Positions 1 through 9,802 of a stretch of 64,000 nucleotides of DNA are shown in pieces. This stretch comes from Burkholderia sp. USMB20 (GTDB lineage: Bacteria; Pseudomonadota; Gammaproteobacteria; Burkholderiales; Burkholderiaceae), in the NCBI RefSeq assembly GCF_000949135.2, contig NZ_JTAN02000019.1, forward strand, positions 806,001-870,000. The letters are read 5' to 3'. Both the position numbers and the translations under genes were made by a program. The notes beneath the pieces were generated by a model that was given only the letters and a program-made list of their open reading frames with translations, searched no databases and was not told the DNA's origin. Position 1 is the first letter of the stretch. Every line of letters starts with the position of its first letter.

Positions 1-622
1 GCTGGTGCGCAGCATCAAGCCGAGCCATGTCGACTGCTTTTACGTGCGCCAGGCCGAAGCGCTCGGGCTCGGCCATGCCGTGCTGTGCGCGGAGAAGCTC
101 GTCGGCGACAATCCGTTCGCGGTGATCCTCGCCGACGATTTGCTCGATGGCCCGAAGCCGGTGTTACGCCAGATGATCGACGTCTTCGATCACTATCATG
201 CGTCGGTCATCGGGGTCGAGGAAATCGCTCCCGAAGATTCGAAATCCTATGGCGTGATCGACGGCAAGCGCTGGGAAGACGATCTCTTCAAGCTGTCCGG
301 CATCGTCGAGAAGCCCGAACCGGCGAATGCGCCGTCGAACTTCGGCGTGGTCGGCCGTTACGTATTGAAACCGAAGATCTTCGAGCATCTCCGCGGGCTC
401 AAACCCGGCGCGGGCGGCGAATTGCAACTGACCGACGCGATCCAGTCGCTGCTCACCGATGAACAGGTGCTCGCGTATCGCTACGACGGCACGCGCTTCG
501 ATTGCGGCAGCAAGCTCGGGTACCTGAAGGCGACGATCGAGTTCGCGCTGCGGCATCCGGAGGTTGCGGCGGACTTCGAGCGGTATTTGCTTGCGCGGAT
601 GTCGGAACAGCTGGTCGTCTGA
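1..622 (+). CDS. galU: UTP-glucose-1-phosphate uridylyltransferase, 5' truncated by the window edge
   Basis: This is the C-terminal two thirds of GalU, which makes UDP-glucose from UTP and glucose-1-phosphate. The reading frame is open to the first base, so the true start lies upstream of the window. Visible family features are the stretch GLGHAVLCAEKLVGDNPFAV followed by ILADDLL (the nucleotide and metal-binding part), GIVEKPEP, the loop NFGVVGRYVL, and GGELQLTDAI, all standard in bacterial GalU. UDP-glucose is the substrate of the UDP-glucose dehydrogenase encoded at 2776-4185, so the gene fits as precursor supply for the exopolysaccharide locus. Codon use and GC are those of the GC-rich host rather than of the AT-richer cassette further right. 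Confidence 0.95.
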   Translation, partial: LVRSIKPSHVDCFYVRQAEALGLGHAVLCAEKLVGDNPFAVILADDLLDGPKPVLRQMIDVFDHYHASVIGVEEIAPEDSKSYGVIDGKRWEDDLFKLSGIVEKPEPANAPSNFGVVGRYVLKPKIFEHLRGLKPGAGGELQLTDAIQSLLTDEQVLAYRYDGTRFDCGSKLGYLKATIEFALRHPEVAADFERYLLARMSEQLVV

Positions 623-720
623 TGCCGATCGTGCGCCGTGGTGACACGCGGCGCATCGCGTTGCCGGCTTTTCATCCCACGAGCGATCGATAACTCCGTT
701 TCGTCCAGCGAGGACCGGAC

Positions 721-1302
721 ATGTGGCTCGCTATCGGCAACCTCGGTGACGCGGCGCTGACGCTGCCGCTTGCCGCCATCTGTTTCGCGTGGCTCACTCG
801 TTCGATGTATGGCTGGCGCATTGCGTTGTCGTGGGTCGTGCTGCTTGCCGTCGCGATGCTCGCCGTCGGACTGACGAAAGTTCTCTACGCCGGATGCGGG
901 TTGCAGATCCGGTCGATGAACTTCCGCATGATCAGCGGGCATACGATGCTTGCCGCGACTGTCTGGCCGATGGCGTGCCTGCTGATGCTGCACGACGGGT
1001 GGAACGTTCGCCCTGGCCCGGCGCTGTTGCCGGGGCTCGTCCTCGCCGCGACGATCGGCGTTGCACGCGTACGCGACGATGCACATAGCGCGTCCGAGGT
1101 GATCGCGGGGTGGATGCTCGGCGCGCTCGTTACCGTCGTGTTGCTGAAACGATGGACGGACGCACCGATCCTGCCGCCGGCCATGCGTCCGCTCGCCGTG
1201 GCTTCGACGCTTGCCGTGTCCGCCCTCGCCTACGGATATCACGCGCCGATTCAGGCGGCTATCGAGATGTATTCGCCGCTGGTCTGCACGCGTCTTTTCT
1301 GA
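721..1302 (+). CDS. PAP2-family membrane phosphatase
   Basis: A 193-residue protein with about five hydrophobic segments. It shows a degenerate lipid-phosphatase (PAP2) signature: a Lys in VGLTKVLYAG, the ISGHTM box (usually PSGH) near residue 77, and RVRDDAHSASEVIAG, which matches the SRxxxxxHxxxD box except that Glu replaces the usual Asp. PAP2 proteins dephosphorylate lipid phosphates such as undecaprenyl pyrophosphate. In this position it may recycle the lipid carrier used for exopolysaccharide assembly, which is inference from context. The ATG follows a GAGGACCGG ribosome-binding stretch. It is on the same strand as galU, about 100 bases downstream. Confidence 0.8.
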   Translation: MWLAIGNLGDAALTLPLAAICFAWLTRSMYGWRIALSWVVLLAVAMLAVGLTKVLYAGCGLQIRSMNFRMISGHTMLAATVWPMACLLMLHDGWNVRPGPALLPGLVLAATIGVARVRDDAHSASEVIAGWMLGALVTVVLLKRWTDAPILPPAMRPLAVASTLAVSALAYGYHAPIQAAIEMYSPLVCTRLF

Positions 1303-1478
1303 CGACTGTCTGCCGCATCGGGTAACGCTGCCCGCGGCGTGCAATCTCGCCCACGATTCACACGGCCGCCGCAGACGATTGGCGGCACCGATCAACATTC
1401 TGTCGGACTCGCACGATAAGCATTACCGACAATGCGCTTATAACGCACCGCACCATTTTTATCTTTCGCTGGGAGCCG

Positions 1479-2744
1479 ATGAAGATCCTCGTATACGGCA
1501 TCAACTACGCGCCCGAGCTGACCGGCATCGGCAAGTACACCGCGGAGATGGCGGAAACACTCGTCGAAAAAGGCCACACCGTGCGCGTCGTGTGTGCACC
1601 GCCGTACTACCCCGAATGGCGGGTCGCCAGCGGCCACTCGGCGCTGAGCTACTCGACCGAACGACGCAGCGGCGTCGCGCTTTGGCGCGCACCGTTGTGG
1701 GTTCCGTCGCGACCGAGCGGCGCGCGCCGCATCGCGCATCTCGCGAGCTTCGCGCTTTCGAGCTTCCCCGTCATGCTGCGGCATGCGTTCTGGCGGCCCG
1801 ACGTCGTCGTGTGCATCGCGCCGAGCCTGCTGAACGCGCCAGCCGGCTGGCTCGTCGCACGGTTGACCGGCGCCCACGCGTGGATCCATATCCAGGATTA
1901 CGAGGTCGATGCGGCGTTCAGCCTCGGAATGCTCAAGGGATCTCTGCTGAAGCGCGCCGTGCTTGCCATCGAGCGTACGCTGCTGAAGCGCTTCGATACC
2001 GTGTCGACGATCTCCGGGAAGATGGTCGAGCACGCGCTGCGCAAGGGGATTCATTCAAGCAAGCTCGTGCATTTCTCGAACTGGGCCGACACCCACTCGA
2101 TCTATCCGCTCAAACGGCCGAGCGAGCTGCGAACGGCGTTGTACATCTCTCCCGCCGCGACGGTAGTGCTCTATTCCGGCAACATGGGTGCCAAGCAAGG
2201 GCTGGATATTCTCGCCGACGCGGCTCAACGACTCGTATCGCGCGACAATCTGGTGTTCGTCTTCTGCGGCAACGGGCCCGCGCGCGCCGAGCTCCTCATG
2301 CGCTGCGGCGGCCTCAGGAACTGCCGCTTCATCGAGCTGCAGCCTATCGGCCGGCTCAACGAGCTGCTGAATCTGGCCGACATTCACGTCCTCCCGCAAC
2401 GCGCCGACGCTGCCGACCTCGTCATGCCGTCGAAGCTGACCGGGATGTTCGCGAGCGGGCGGCCCGTGATCGCGATGGCGAGCCCGGGGACGGAGCTGCA
2501 TGACGTGGTCGCGCCGCGCGGGATCGTCGTGCCGCCGGGCGATTCCGAAACGCTTGCATCGAGTATCGACGCGCTCGCCGCCAATGCGGCCGAGCGCACT
2601 CGCCTGGGACAGGCCGGGCGCAGATTCGCCGAGGCCGTCCTGTCGCGTGACGCGGTGTTGAGCGATTTCGACACCAGGTTGCGCGCATTGCGTCCCGAGC
2701 CGTCCAATGCCGACGTGTCAGGCGCACGGCATCCGGATTTTTGA
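1479..2744 (+). CDS. WcaI-like glycosyltransferase (GT4)
   Basis: A 421-residue GT-B fold glycosyltransferase resembling the colanic-acid enzyme WcaI. The N-terminus [20 protein letters not shown] is the acceptor-side motif of this subfamily. The donor-side domain shows [33 protein letters not shown] and [12 protein letters not shown]. The enzyme should add one sugar of the lipid-linked repeat unit on the cytoplasmic side of the membrane; donor and acceptor cannot be read from sequence. The start is an ATG preceded by GGGAG. It is followed after about 30 bases by ugd on the same strand. GC content is host-like. Confidence 0.85.
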   Translation: MKILVYGINYAPELTGIGKYTAEMAETLVEKGHTVRVVCAPPYYPEWRVASGHSALSYSTERRSGVALWRAPLWVPSRPSGARRIAHLASFALSSFPVMLRHAFWRPDVVVCIAPSLLNAPAGWLVARLTGAHAWIHIQDYEVDAAFSLGMLKGSLLKRAVLAIERTLLKRFDTVSTISGKMVEHALRKGIHSSKLVHFSNWADTHSIYPLKRPSELRTALYISPAATVVLYSGNMGAKQGLDILADAAQRLVSRDNLVFVFCGNGPARAELLMRCGGLRNCRFIELQPIGRLNELLNLADIHVLPQRADAADLVMPSKLTGMFASGRPVIAMASPGTELHDVVAPRGIVVPPGDSETLASSIDALAANAAERTRLGQAGRRFAEAVLSRDAVLSDFDTRLRALRPEPSNADVSGARHPDF

Positions 2745-2775
2745 ACCCGCAATCGATTCCTCTCCATACGGCAAC

Positions 2776-4185
2776 ATGAAAATCACCATCATCGGTACCG
2801 GTTACGTAGGCCTCGTGACGGGCGCATGCCTTGCCGAAATCGGCAACGACGTGTTTTGCGTCGACGTCGATCAACGCAAGATCGATATCCTGAACGGCGG
2901 CGGCGTACCGATTCACGAACCCGGCTTGAAAGAGCTGATCGATCGCAATCGTGCGAGCCGCCGGCTGCAATTCTCGACCGACATCGAAGCCAGCGTCGCG
3001 CACGGCGACATCCAGTTCATCGCGGTCGGCACGCCGCCCGACGAGGATGGCTCCGCCGATCTGCAGTATGTGCTCGCCGCCGCGCGCAATATCGGACGGT
3101 ATATGAGCGGGCCGAAGGTGGTGGTCGACAAGTCGACCGTTCCGGTCGGCACCGCGCTGCACGTGCGCGATGCGATCGCAACCGAGCTGACCCGCCGCGG
3201 CCTGCGCCACGAATTCTCGGTCGTGTCGAATCCGGAGTTCCTGAAGGAAGGCGCTGCCGTCGACGATTTCATGCGGCCCGATCGTATCGTGATCGGCACC
3301 GACGCCGACGAGGCCGGCGAGCACGCTCGCGAACAGATGAAGCGGCTGTATGCGCCGTTCAACCGCAATCACGAGCGTACGCGCTACATGGACGTGCGCT
3401 CGGCGGAGTTCACCAAGTATGCGGCGAATGCGATGCTGGCGACGCGGATCTCGTTCATGAACGAGCTCGCGAATCTTGCAGATCGCGTCGGCGCGGATAT
3501 CGAAGCCGTGCGCCGGGGGATTGGGTCGGATCCGCGGATCGGGTATGACTTCCTTTACGCCGGCGTGGGTTACGGCGGTTCGTGTTTTCCGAAGGATGTG
3601 CGAGCGTTGGTGCAAACCGCCGCCGAGTACGGGCAGGCGCTGCGCATTCTGGAAGCCGTCGAGGCAGTCAACGATGCGCAGAAGAAGGTGCTGCTCGAGA
3701 AGATCTCGGAACGCTTCGGGGATGATCTGTCGGGGCTCACGTTCGGGGTGTGGGGGCTTGCGTTCAAGCCCAATACCGATGATATGCGGGAAGCGCCGAG
3801 CCGTGAGCTCGTGGTTGGGCTTCTGAAGCGTGGTGCGAACGTGCGTGCTTACGATCCTGTTGCGACGGATGAGGCGCGGCGCGTGCTTGCGCTCGATCTC
3901 AGCGACGATCCGGCTGCACATTCGCGGCTCGAGTTCGTGACGACGTCGGAAGAGGCCGCTGCAGGGGCCGATGCGCTCGTGATCGTCACGGAGTGGAAGG
4001 TGTTCAAGAGCCCGAATTTTGCGGCGCTCGTCGAGTTGCTCAGCGAGCCGGTGATTTTCGATGGGCGGAATCTTTATGAGCCGGAGACGATGCGGGAGTT
4101 GGGGGTCGAGTATTACAGTATTGGGCGGGCGGGTGTGGGGGGGACGCGTGAAGCAGAGACGACGTTGAAGGTGGCGCGGGGGTAG
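2776..4185 (+). CDS. ugd: UDP-glucose 6-dehydrogenase
   Basis: A 469-residue enzyme that oxidises UDP-glucose to UDP-glucuronate with two NAD+. The N-terminal Rossmann motif is GTGYVGL at residues 7-13, the conserved NPEFLKEG is in the middle, and the catalytic cysteine sits in [10 protein letters not shown]. The later stretch [16 protein letters not shown] is also typical. I place the start at the ATG giving MKITIIGTG; an in-frame ATG 69 bases upstream would add residues not found in the family and would overlap the preceding gene. The product implies glucuronic acid in the exopolysaccharide. It is the last GC-rich gene before the AT-rich cassette. Confidence 0.95.
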   Translation: MKITIIGTGYVGLVTGACLAEIGNDVFCVDVDQRKIDILNGGGVPIHEPGLKELIDRNRASRRLQFSTDIEASVAHGDIQFIAVGTPPDEDGSADLQYVLAAARNIGRYMSGPKVVVDKSTVPVGTALHVRDAIATELTRRGLRHEFSVVSNPEFLKEGAAVDDFMRPDRIVIGTDADEAGEHAREQMKRLYAPFNRNHERTRYMDVRSAEFTKYAANAMLATRISFMNELANLADRVGADIEAVRRGIGSDPRIGYDFLYAGVGYGGSCFPKDVRALVQTAAEYGQALRILEAVEAVNDAQKKVLLEKISERFGDDLSGLTFGVWGLAFKPNTDDMREAPSRELVVGLLKRGANVRAYDPVATDEARRVLALDLSDDPAAHSRLEFVTTSEEAAAGADALVIVTEWKVFKSPNFAALVELLSEPVIFDGRNLYEPETMRELGVEYYSIGRAGVGGTREAETTLKVARG

Positions 4186-4752
4186 GAACGACGTTTGTGT
4201 GGGCAGCGCAAGGGGAGCGACATGTCGACTCGAGACTATCAATCTTTCGCATGCCCTCCTCTCGCGCCCCGATAATTCCTAGCTAACAAATGTCAACCGA
4301 GACGGGTTTCCTGGCGGCGTGCCGGGACGCTAACGTGACGCCGCATGTAGCACAGCGATTGATGATCGCAAAACACATTGGGCGAACCACGTATCGGTCG
4401 GCGCAAACAAAAATACATCGAGCACGCCAGGCGATGTATATCAGCCGCGAGCGAGCCGAGTAGCTTCCCTGCTGACTCTAGCGGCTTCCGACCTTATTCG
4501 TGTGCGCGCGCTGGTCGAGCGGAAAGTGGTATAAAACCGCAAATTAGCGGGAAATGAAATTGTCACATCCACATTACGGATGCTCCGAATCAAACCGACG
4601 CGAACCAGCCTGCGCTATAGCGCTTTGGACGGGCATGCTGAGCATCGGTAACGTACATTACAACAGACCACTAGAGACGGACGCCATTACTTTGACAGAA
4701 CACCTGGATAACTCATTCGGCGTTAACAGAATTTTGCACGGAGCACCGAATT
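4186..4752. other. 567-base intergenic stretch at the left edge of the AT-rich cassette
   Basis: No convincing gene is present. A 69-codon open frame at 4554-4763 overlaps the start of the next gene and has no recognisable features. The stretch marks the change from host-like GC to the AT-richer cassette and presumably holds the promoter for the glycosyltransferase at 4753. I found no ops/JUMPstart element (GGCGGTAG) in it. Confidence 0.6.
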
Positions 4753-5901
4753 ATGAAGGTTAGCGTTGCAGTATGCGGGCGATTCCATTTTCACAACTAT
4801 GTTGAAAAATTAGACGAATTTGGGATCCTTGATACATTTTACTACTCCCATAAAATACGCAACTCCGCATTCTCCTTAACACATAGCCGCGCGGTAAATG
4901 TCTGGCTCAAGGAATACGCGCTCCGAGCACACGCGAAGCTGCTCAAGGGTCGATTCAGCGACACGCTGTATCCGACATACCACGACCTTTGGCAGATCGG
5001 CGTCCAACTGAACTGGCGCCCGACACCATTGCTGCACGTGATGGCACATGGCACATCACTGCAAATTGTGAAGCGAGCAAAGCAGGAAGGTTCAATCGTA
5101 ATCGGCGAGGTCGTCAATACACATCCAATCTATCACGACGAAATCCTGACTCAAGAGGAAAGCAAGCGCGGGATTCAGCATGAAAACAGAATAAACCGAC
5201 AACAGCAAAGGCTCATCGATGAGTTAGAAATGTATAATTACGTACTCGCGCCTTCTGAAATTGTCCGTGAATCTTTCGTCCAGCAGGGCGTTCCGCCAAA
5301 TATCATCAAGGTGATTCCCTACGCCGCCAATGTCAATAGGTTCCACCCTTTAGAAAAAAATACATCACTCAAAGATAGCTTCAACATTCTATGTGTCGGT
5401 CAGATAACACTACGAAAGGGTCAACTCTATCTTCTTGAGGCAATTAAGAAGCTTGATGACAAACGACTACACGTTACGCTGATCGGCCAAATAGATCCAC
5501 GAATAAAGCCCCTACTGGCTAGCTATCAGCATCTCTTCAAGCACATTCCTCGCGTAGACAATGCCGAACTCAACGAGCACTATAATTCGGCTGATCTCTT
5601 CGTGCTGCCTTCACTCGAGGAAGGCTTGGCAGTCGTTCTATGCGAGGCCCTTGCGACTGGACTTCCCATCATTGCCACGCGCGAATCGGGGGCTGCGGAG
5701 ATTATCGAGCACGACCGCACCGGAAAGATTATCCCCGCAGGTTCCTCCATTGAGCTTGCTGACGCGATCAACGAAATGGCTAATTCTCCGGAAAAAGTGA
5801 GAGAGTTCTCTCAACAGGCGATCCTTGCCGCGACGCAAACTCACAACTGGAATCAGTATGCCGATAAGCTGCGCAACCTATACTTGAACTGCTTAAGCTA
5901 G
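4753..5901 (+). CDS. GT4-family glycosyltransferase
   Basis: A 382-residue GT-B fold enzyme. The C-terminal half carries the GT4 signature: VGQITLRKGQLYLLEAIKKL, then FVLPSLEEGLAVVLCEALAT with the paired acidic residues (E-x7-E) that contact the donor nucleotide-sugar, then GLPIIATRESGAAEII. It should build part of the repeat unit. The sugar specificity is not readable. Codon use is AT-richer than in ugd upstream, consistent with belonging to the exchanged cassette. It is the only gene of the AT-rich cassette on the plus strand and converges with the long minus-strand operon. Confidence 0.85.
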   Translation: MKVSVAVCGRFHFHNYVEKLDEFGILDTFYYSHKIRNSAFSLTHSRAVNVWLKEYALRAHAKLLKGRFSDTLYPTYHDLWQIGVQLNWRPTPLLHVMAHGTSLQIVKRAKQEGSIVIGEVVNTHPIYHDEILTQEESKRGIQHENRINRQQQRLIDELEMYNYVLAPSEIVRESFVQQGVPPNIIKVIPYAANVNRFHPLEKNTSLKDSFNILCVGQITLRKGQLYLLEAIKKLDDKRLHVTLIGQIDPRIKPLLASYQHLFKHIPRVDNAELNEHYNSADLFVLPSLEEGLAVVLCEALATGLPIIATRESGAAEIIEHDRTGKIIPAGSSIELADAINEMANSPEKVREFSQQAILAATQTHNWNQYADKLRNLYLNCLS

Positions 5902-5919
5902 AAATTACGAATCGAAATT

Positions 5920-5993
5920 CGTGACACGCGTGTCACGACGCAACTGAGTCAACAAAACTTGTCGCTGATGCCATCAGCGACAGCATCAGCGAC
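5920..5993. repeat. Cluster of perfect inverted repeats between convergent genes
   Basis: 5920-5937 is a perfect 18-base palindrome (CGTGACACG and its complement). 5961-5981 is a 10-base perfect inverted repeat GTCGCTGATG/CATCAGCGAC around one centre base, and CATCAGCGAC recurs directly at 5984-5993. A looser complement (GTTGATGCT) follows near 6000. The cluster lies in the 220-base gap where the plus-strand glycosyltransferase converges with the minus-strand operon. A bidirectional transcription stop is the simplest role, although no run of T follows either stem. Confidence 0.6.
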
Positions 5994-6122
5994 GCTACGT
6001 TGATGCTGTCGCTTCACTGGCTACAACAAACCGAATGGCAAACGCGATGAGCACTTCTCCGAAGCAACAGTTCAATTCATTGAATAATTTTCACGCCAGC
6101 TTGGCGACAAGTAAATTTAAAG

Positions 6123-7238
6123 TCAAGACCCGAAAATCATATATTTCTGACGCCTCGATTTCTTTGAAAGCCAATCAATTGCCGGCTTCTCAACGAAAAG
6201 ATAAAAAACATACGAAAACCCGATAGCCAATAAGCCAGCCAAAGCCACCCATCCAATATTTTCCTGCCGAACGCCACGAAACAAAATCGCCGACAAAAAA
6301 ACCAATAACGGCAAATGCGTAATATACAACGAATAACTTAACTTACCAACCCCTTCCAATAACGTAACCGCTAATCCACTCCAATCTTTAACAACCAATA
6401 TCACACCAAGAAACAAGGCAAACGACAACGACCACACTTGAAATGCAACAAAAGGAAGCTTAAAAAATAAAATACACCCCACCACCAATAGAAAAACACC
6501 ACCCGATAACCGCACCCTCATCTCTCTCGCATATTTATCAACCTCCCCCTCCGCAACCAGCACACCCAGGTACCACGAAAACCAATAAGAGGCAAACACC
6601 TTGACTCCACTTTCATGTAAAACAATACACGAAATCGCATTTACCATCAGAACAAAAAACATAACATTCCGAACACCCCATGCCCTAATCAAAATAAGCA
6701 AAAATGGATATACGATGTAGAATTGAATTTCGATAGACAAGGTCCACAATGCGCCATTAGAACCAAATACCCCTCCAACCACTCCCTGCAATGCGAGCAA
6801 ATTAACAAAAAAATCCCGAATTGATAAATCACCAACTCTCACATAACCCGGCAATAGCTTCAAAGTCAAATAATCGAGAATTAACGTAACAATCAATGCC
6901 GCAAACAATACCGGATATATCCTAACAAAACGCCTAAACCAAAACCTCAACGCCATATCTCGAAACAAAAAATTAGCCTTCGAATCTCCAGCATATCCAC
7001 GATGAATACAATAACCGCTCAACACAAAAAAAACGGGCACTCCAATCGACCCCCATACGAGCGGGAAAGAAGCATATCCAAAAATCCTAGATGCAGAGAT
7101 TGCTCCCGGCCCCTCCAACCAAAAAGCACGCATTCCAATCCAAAATATTTCTCGAGCATGCAAAAATAGAACGAAAAGTGCTGCCACACCGCGCAGCAAA
7201 TCTATGTTTCTTCCAACGAGAGGCCTTGAGAGCATCAT
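6123..7238 (-). CDS. Acyltransferase family 3 (OafA/YrhL-like), integral membrane
   Basis: A 371-residue polytopic protein with about ten hydrophobic segments. The N-terminus NIDLLRGVAALFVLFLHARE carries the conserved acyltransferase-3 Arg and the catalytic-type His, followed by FFVLSGYCIHRGY. Such proteins move acyl groups, usually acetyl, onto sugars at the membrane. It probably O-acylates the exopolysaccharide repeat unit. Unlike the larger family member at 11713-13599 it has no C-terminal SGNH domain. It is the most distal gene of the long minus-strand operon, low in GC. Confidence 0.85.
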   Translation of the reverse strand: MMLSRPLVGRNIDLLRGVAALFVLFLHAREIFWIGMRAFWLEGPGAISASRIFGYASFPLVWGSIGVPVFFVLSGYCIHRGYAGDSKANFLFRDMALRFWFRRFVRIYPVLFAALIVTLILDYLTLKLLPGYVRVGDLSIRDFFVNLLALQGVVGGVFGSNGALWTLSIEIQFYIVYPFLLILIRAWGVRNVMFFVLMVNAISCIVLHESGVKVFASYWFSWYLGVLVAEGEVDKYAREMRVRLSGGVFLLVVGCILFFKLPFVAFQVWSLSFALFLGVILVVKDWSGLAVTLLEGVGKLSYSLYITHLPLLVFLSAILFRGVRQENIGWVALAGLLAIGFSYVFYLFVEKPAIDWLSKKSRRQKYMIFGS

Positions 7239-7305
7239 ATAGATTCCCGATCAACAAAACATACGAGCCCAACATCTCATACAAATAACGCCGGCTTCAG
7301 CAAGC

Positions 7306-8403
7306 CTACCCTCCGAGCAGTGCCGACACCAACTCTCCAATGTTATGGCTAACTGAAGTCTGGTACATGGCACGCTCGAATGCTTCCCTTGACAGTTTCT
7401 CGTAGTGCACAGGATTCTCAGATAAATATTTTATAAAATCAGCGACTCTTCCCTCAAAATCAGAATCATCAGGATAAGTCACTCCCCCACCGGCTACCAA
7501 TAGTGATCGAATACATCCTCTTGATGTTGCGATCACTGGAATCATCCTGCTCATCGCTTCTATTATAGTTAATGGCTCTGCCTCATTCTCGTAGGCGGAT
7601 GGAAACACCAACAGATCAATTGATCCAAAAAACAACTCCTTCTTTTCGCCGTAGGCCGGGCCAATATAGTCGACCCTATCCTCGGAACGCACGCACAACT
7701 CAAATTGCTCCCGAATACTTTCATCAAGGGGACCAGCAATTATTACCTTCAGATCGACACCCTCGTCCCTCAACTTATCAACAATATCAAATAATCTAAA
7801 TATTCCCTTTTCCCGCGTAATATTTGACAAAAAACCAATCGTCAACCCCGAACGGTTAACATTTTTTTCAACCTTAATGCCAGGACTCAATTTCATCCCG
7901 ATAATTTCCGCATTCGAAATTGCCCGTACGTCCGTTACCAGACCACCGTACCGATCTCGGAGCCGCGCCGCCATGTCCTCACAGAGCACAATATGCGTCA
8001 CCTTTCCCGAAATTGAAAATATTATAGAAGTCACCCAGTCTCGTTTGTTAATGTATCTAAAGCTATGGTGATGAACAAAGGCCCGCACACCCAAAAATCT
8101 ACCAATAACCAGAAATATTGAATCTCTAATTTGCCCCTTCCCACCCGAAAGAGCAACGTAAAGTGAAACAGGCCGATGCGAAATCATCAAAAAACAATAA
8201 TTCACTATTAGCTTCACACCATCAAGAAAGCGACGAAACGTCGACGCAATCTTATTTTTTGAACTACCCCTCCAAGTCGTATCAAACGGAATCACATTTG
8301 CGCATTGCCGAAGTCTTTCCATCATGGTCTGGTTCATATTTGACAAGCCATGAACCGGCGGTGGAAATGCGCCGATCATGAACACAGTAGGTTTGCCCTT
8401 CAT
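7306..8403 (-). CDS. GT4-family glycosyltransferase
   Basis: A 365-residue GT-B enzyme. The N-terminus GAFPPPVHGLSNMNQTM is a common acceptor-domain loop. The donor domain shows TIGFLSNITREKGIFRLFDI, a VFPSAYENEAEPLTIIEAM stretch with the acidic pair of the GT4 signature, and PVIATSRGCIRSLL. It should transfer one sugar during repeat-unit assembly on the cytoplasmic face; the donor is unknown. It lies about 65 bases upstream of the acyltransferase on the same strand and about 150 bases downstream of the next glycosyltransferase. Confidence 0.85.
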   Translation of the reverse strand: MKGKPTVFMIGAFPPPVHGLSNMNQTMMERLRQCANVIPFDTTWRGSSKNKIASTFRRFLDGVKLIVNYCFLMISHRPVSLYVALSGGKGQIRDSIFLVIGRFLGVRAFVHHHSFRYINKRDWVTSIIFSISGKVTHIVLCEDMAARLRDRYGGLVTDVRAISNAEIIGMKLSPGIKVEKNVNRSGLTIGFLSNITREKGIFRLFDIVDKLRDEGVDLKVIIAGPLDESIREQFELCVRSEDRVDYIGPAYGEKKELFFGSIDLLVFPSAYENEAEPLTIIEAMSRMIPVIATSRGCIRSLLVAGGGVTYPDDSDFEGRVADFIKYLSENPVHYEKLSREAFERAMYQTSVSHNIGELVSALLGG

Positions 8404-8549
8404 TTAAGAACCTCAACCAAGACAATCTAAAATTCAACAGTCGTAAAAAGATAATCCCGACTGGCCACAATAAAATTCCTTCAACTCTATGCCTGTCAAC
8501 TTCTGGGCAATGTGATAAATAGCTCGATAAATTTATAATTTTTATAATC

Positions 8550-9701
8550 TCAAGAAATCACTTTCACCAGATCAAGCAAATTTGTTGCATAGAGTCCCGG
8601 AGACCAATCTCGAATAAGCATTTTTGCTCGCCGTGCAAGCTTATGTCTCGTAGACGCCTCTTCCAACAATTCGATCATTTTTTTAGACAGCGCATCAACG
8701 TCATCCGGCGCCACAACAAAGCCCGTCTCATTGTCGATCACGATTTCGTCTGCGCATCCGCAAGTCGAAGTTACGATCGTAGGAATACCAGACGCCATCG
8801 CTTCACTAACACATATACCCCATTGATCATACTTACTTCCAAGAACCAAATACTCCGCCAACGCGTAATATTTTGGCATCTCTATGTTCAAAACACTGCC
8901 CCGCATTATTACCTTATCCTCAAGTCCCAGTGCGCCAACCCTCTCCCTGATGGTTGATTCCAGAGGTCCATCACCGATCAAGATTAAACAAACGGACTCA
9001 CTCCTTTCATTTGCTTTTCCGAATGCCTCCAAGACACCAATAATATTTTTTCTATCGATAAATCGACTAACGCACAGAACATATCGATCGGGCAAACAAA
9101 GGGTCTCTCTAACAGAAAATTCATCCAGCTTTGCTTTTGCCGCTATTTCTCCAAACATTTCCACATCGATCACGTCAAATCCAACTCGAGAGCGATCCAT
9201 TGGAATCCCCAGACCTTTTACATATCTCCGATGTTTATTTCCGGCGACCAAAGCACCATCAAAGCGCGAAACAATTAATCCCTTTAATTTCTCTTTCCAA
9301 ATCGACCTTCTCCCGTCGTCAGCCTTCGAATCTGAAGTAAAAATTATCTTGTAGCCATGAAATATTTTACCAAAGGCCAAATATATAGAATAATTTGTGT
9401 TGTATCCCAGCGTTACTATCACATCAGGGGAAAAATCACTTACTTCGACTCTTATCGCCCTCAACAAACGCCAACCCCGCACCAAACCCTCCTTAAGATT
9501 TGGGAATAAAGTCCTCTTATCGTATTTTATATCGCGCTGAAAAGAATCTCTGCTGCTCTGAGGATATTCGTATAGCCCAGATTCCCCGTACACCTCAATT
9601 AATCTGACCTCGAATCCTCGCTCGACACACAAATCGGCAAAAGATTTATATCGAGGGATGTGATAATCACTAAGATTCCCAATCACAAAAAGGATTCGCA
9701 T
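8550..9701 (-). CDS. GT4-family glycosyltransferase
   Basis: A 383-residue GT-B enzyme starting MRILFVIGNLSDYHIPRYKS. I chose this ATG because the frame upstream offers only a TTG seven codons earlier. Donor-domain features are VLCVSRFIDRKNIIGVLEAF, LGSKYDQWGICVSEAMASGI with the acidic residue of the EX7E motif, and PTIVTSTCGCADEIV. It belongs to the same operon and is AT-rich like its neighbours. Donor sugar unknown. Confidence 0.85.
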   Translation of the reverse strand: MRILFVIGNLSDYHIPRYKSFADLCVERGFEVRLIEVYGESGLYEYPQSSRDSFQRDIKYDKRTLFPNLKEGLVRGWRLLRAIRVEVSDFSPDVIVTLGYNTNYSIYLAFGKIFHGYKIIFTSDSKADDGRRSIWKEKLKGLIVSRFDGALVAGNKHRRYVKGLGIPMDRSRVGFDVIDVEMFGEIAAKAKLDEFSVRETLCLPDRYVLCVSRFIDRKNIIGVLEAFGKANERSESVCLILIGDGPLESTIRERVGALGLEDKVIMRGSVLNIEMPKYYALAEYLVLGSKYDQWGICVSEAMASGIPTIVTSTCGCADEIVIDNETGFVVAPDDVDALSKKMIELLEEASTRHKLARRAKMLIRDWSPGLYATNLLDLVKVIS

Positions 9702-9802
9702 ATTACGCCCACTCAAATTCAAAAAAATATCAATTCGAGAACTTGCTCAATACATCATCAAGCACATGAAATAGCCCATCAATTTCTCAATAACCTATAA
9801 AA

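Noticed and set aside
1211-2503. A 430-codon frame overlapping the WcaI-like gene in another frame
   Set aside because: No family features; the 1479-2744 frame carries the GT4 motifs.
4554-4763. A 69-codon open frame before the plus-strand GT4 gene
   Set aside because: Overlaps the GT start, has no clear ribosome-binding site and no recognisable sequence. Treated as non-coding.
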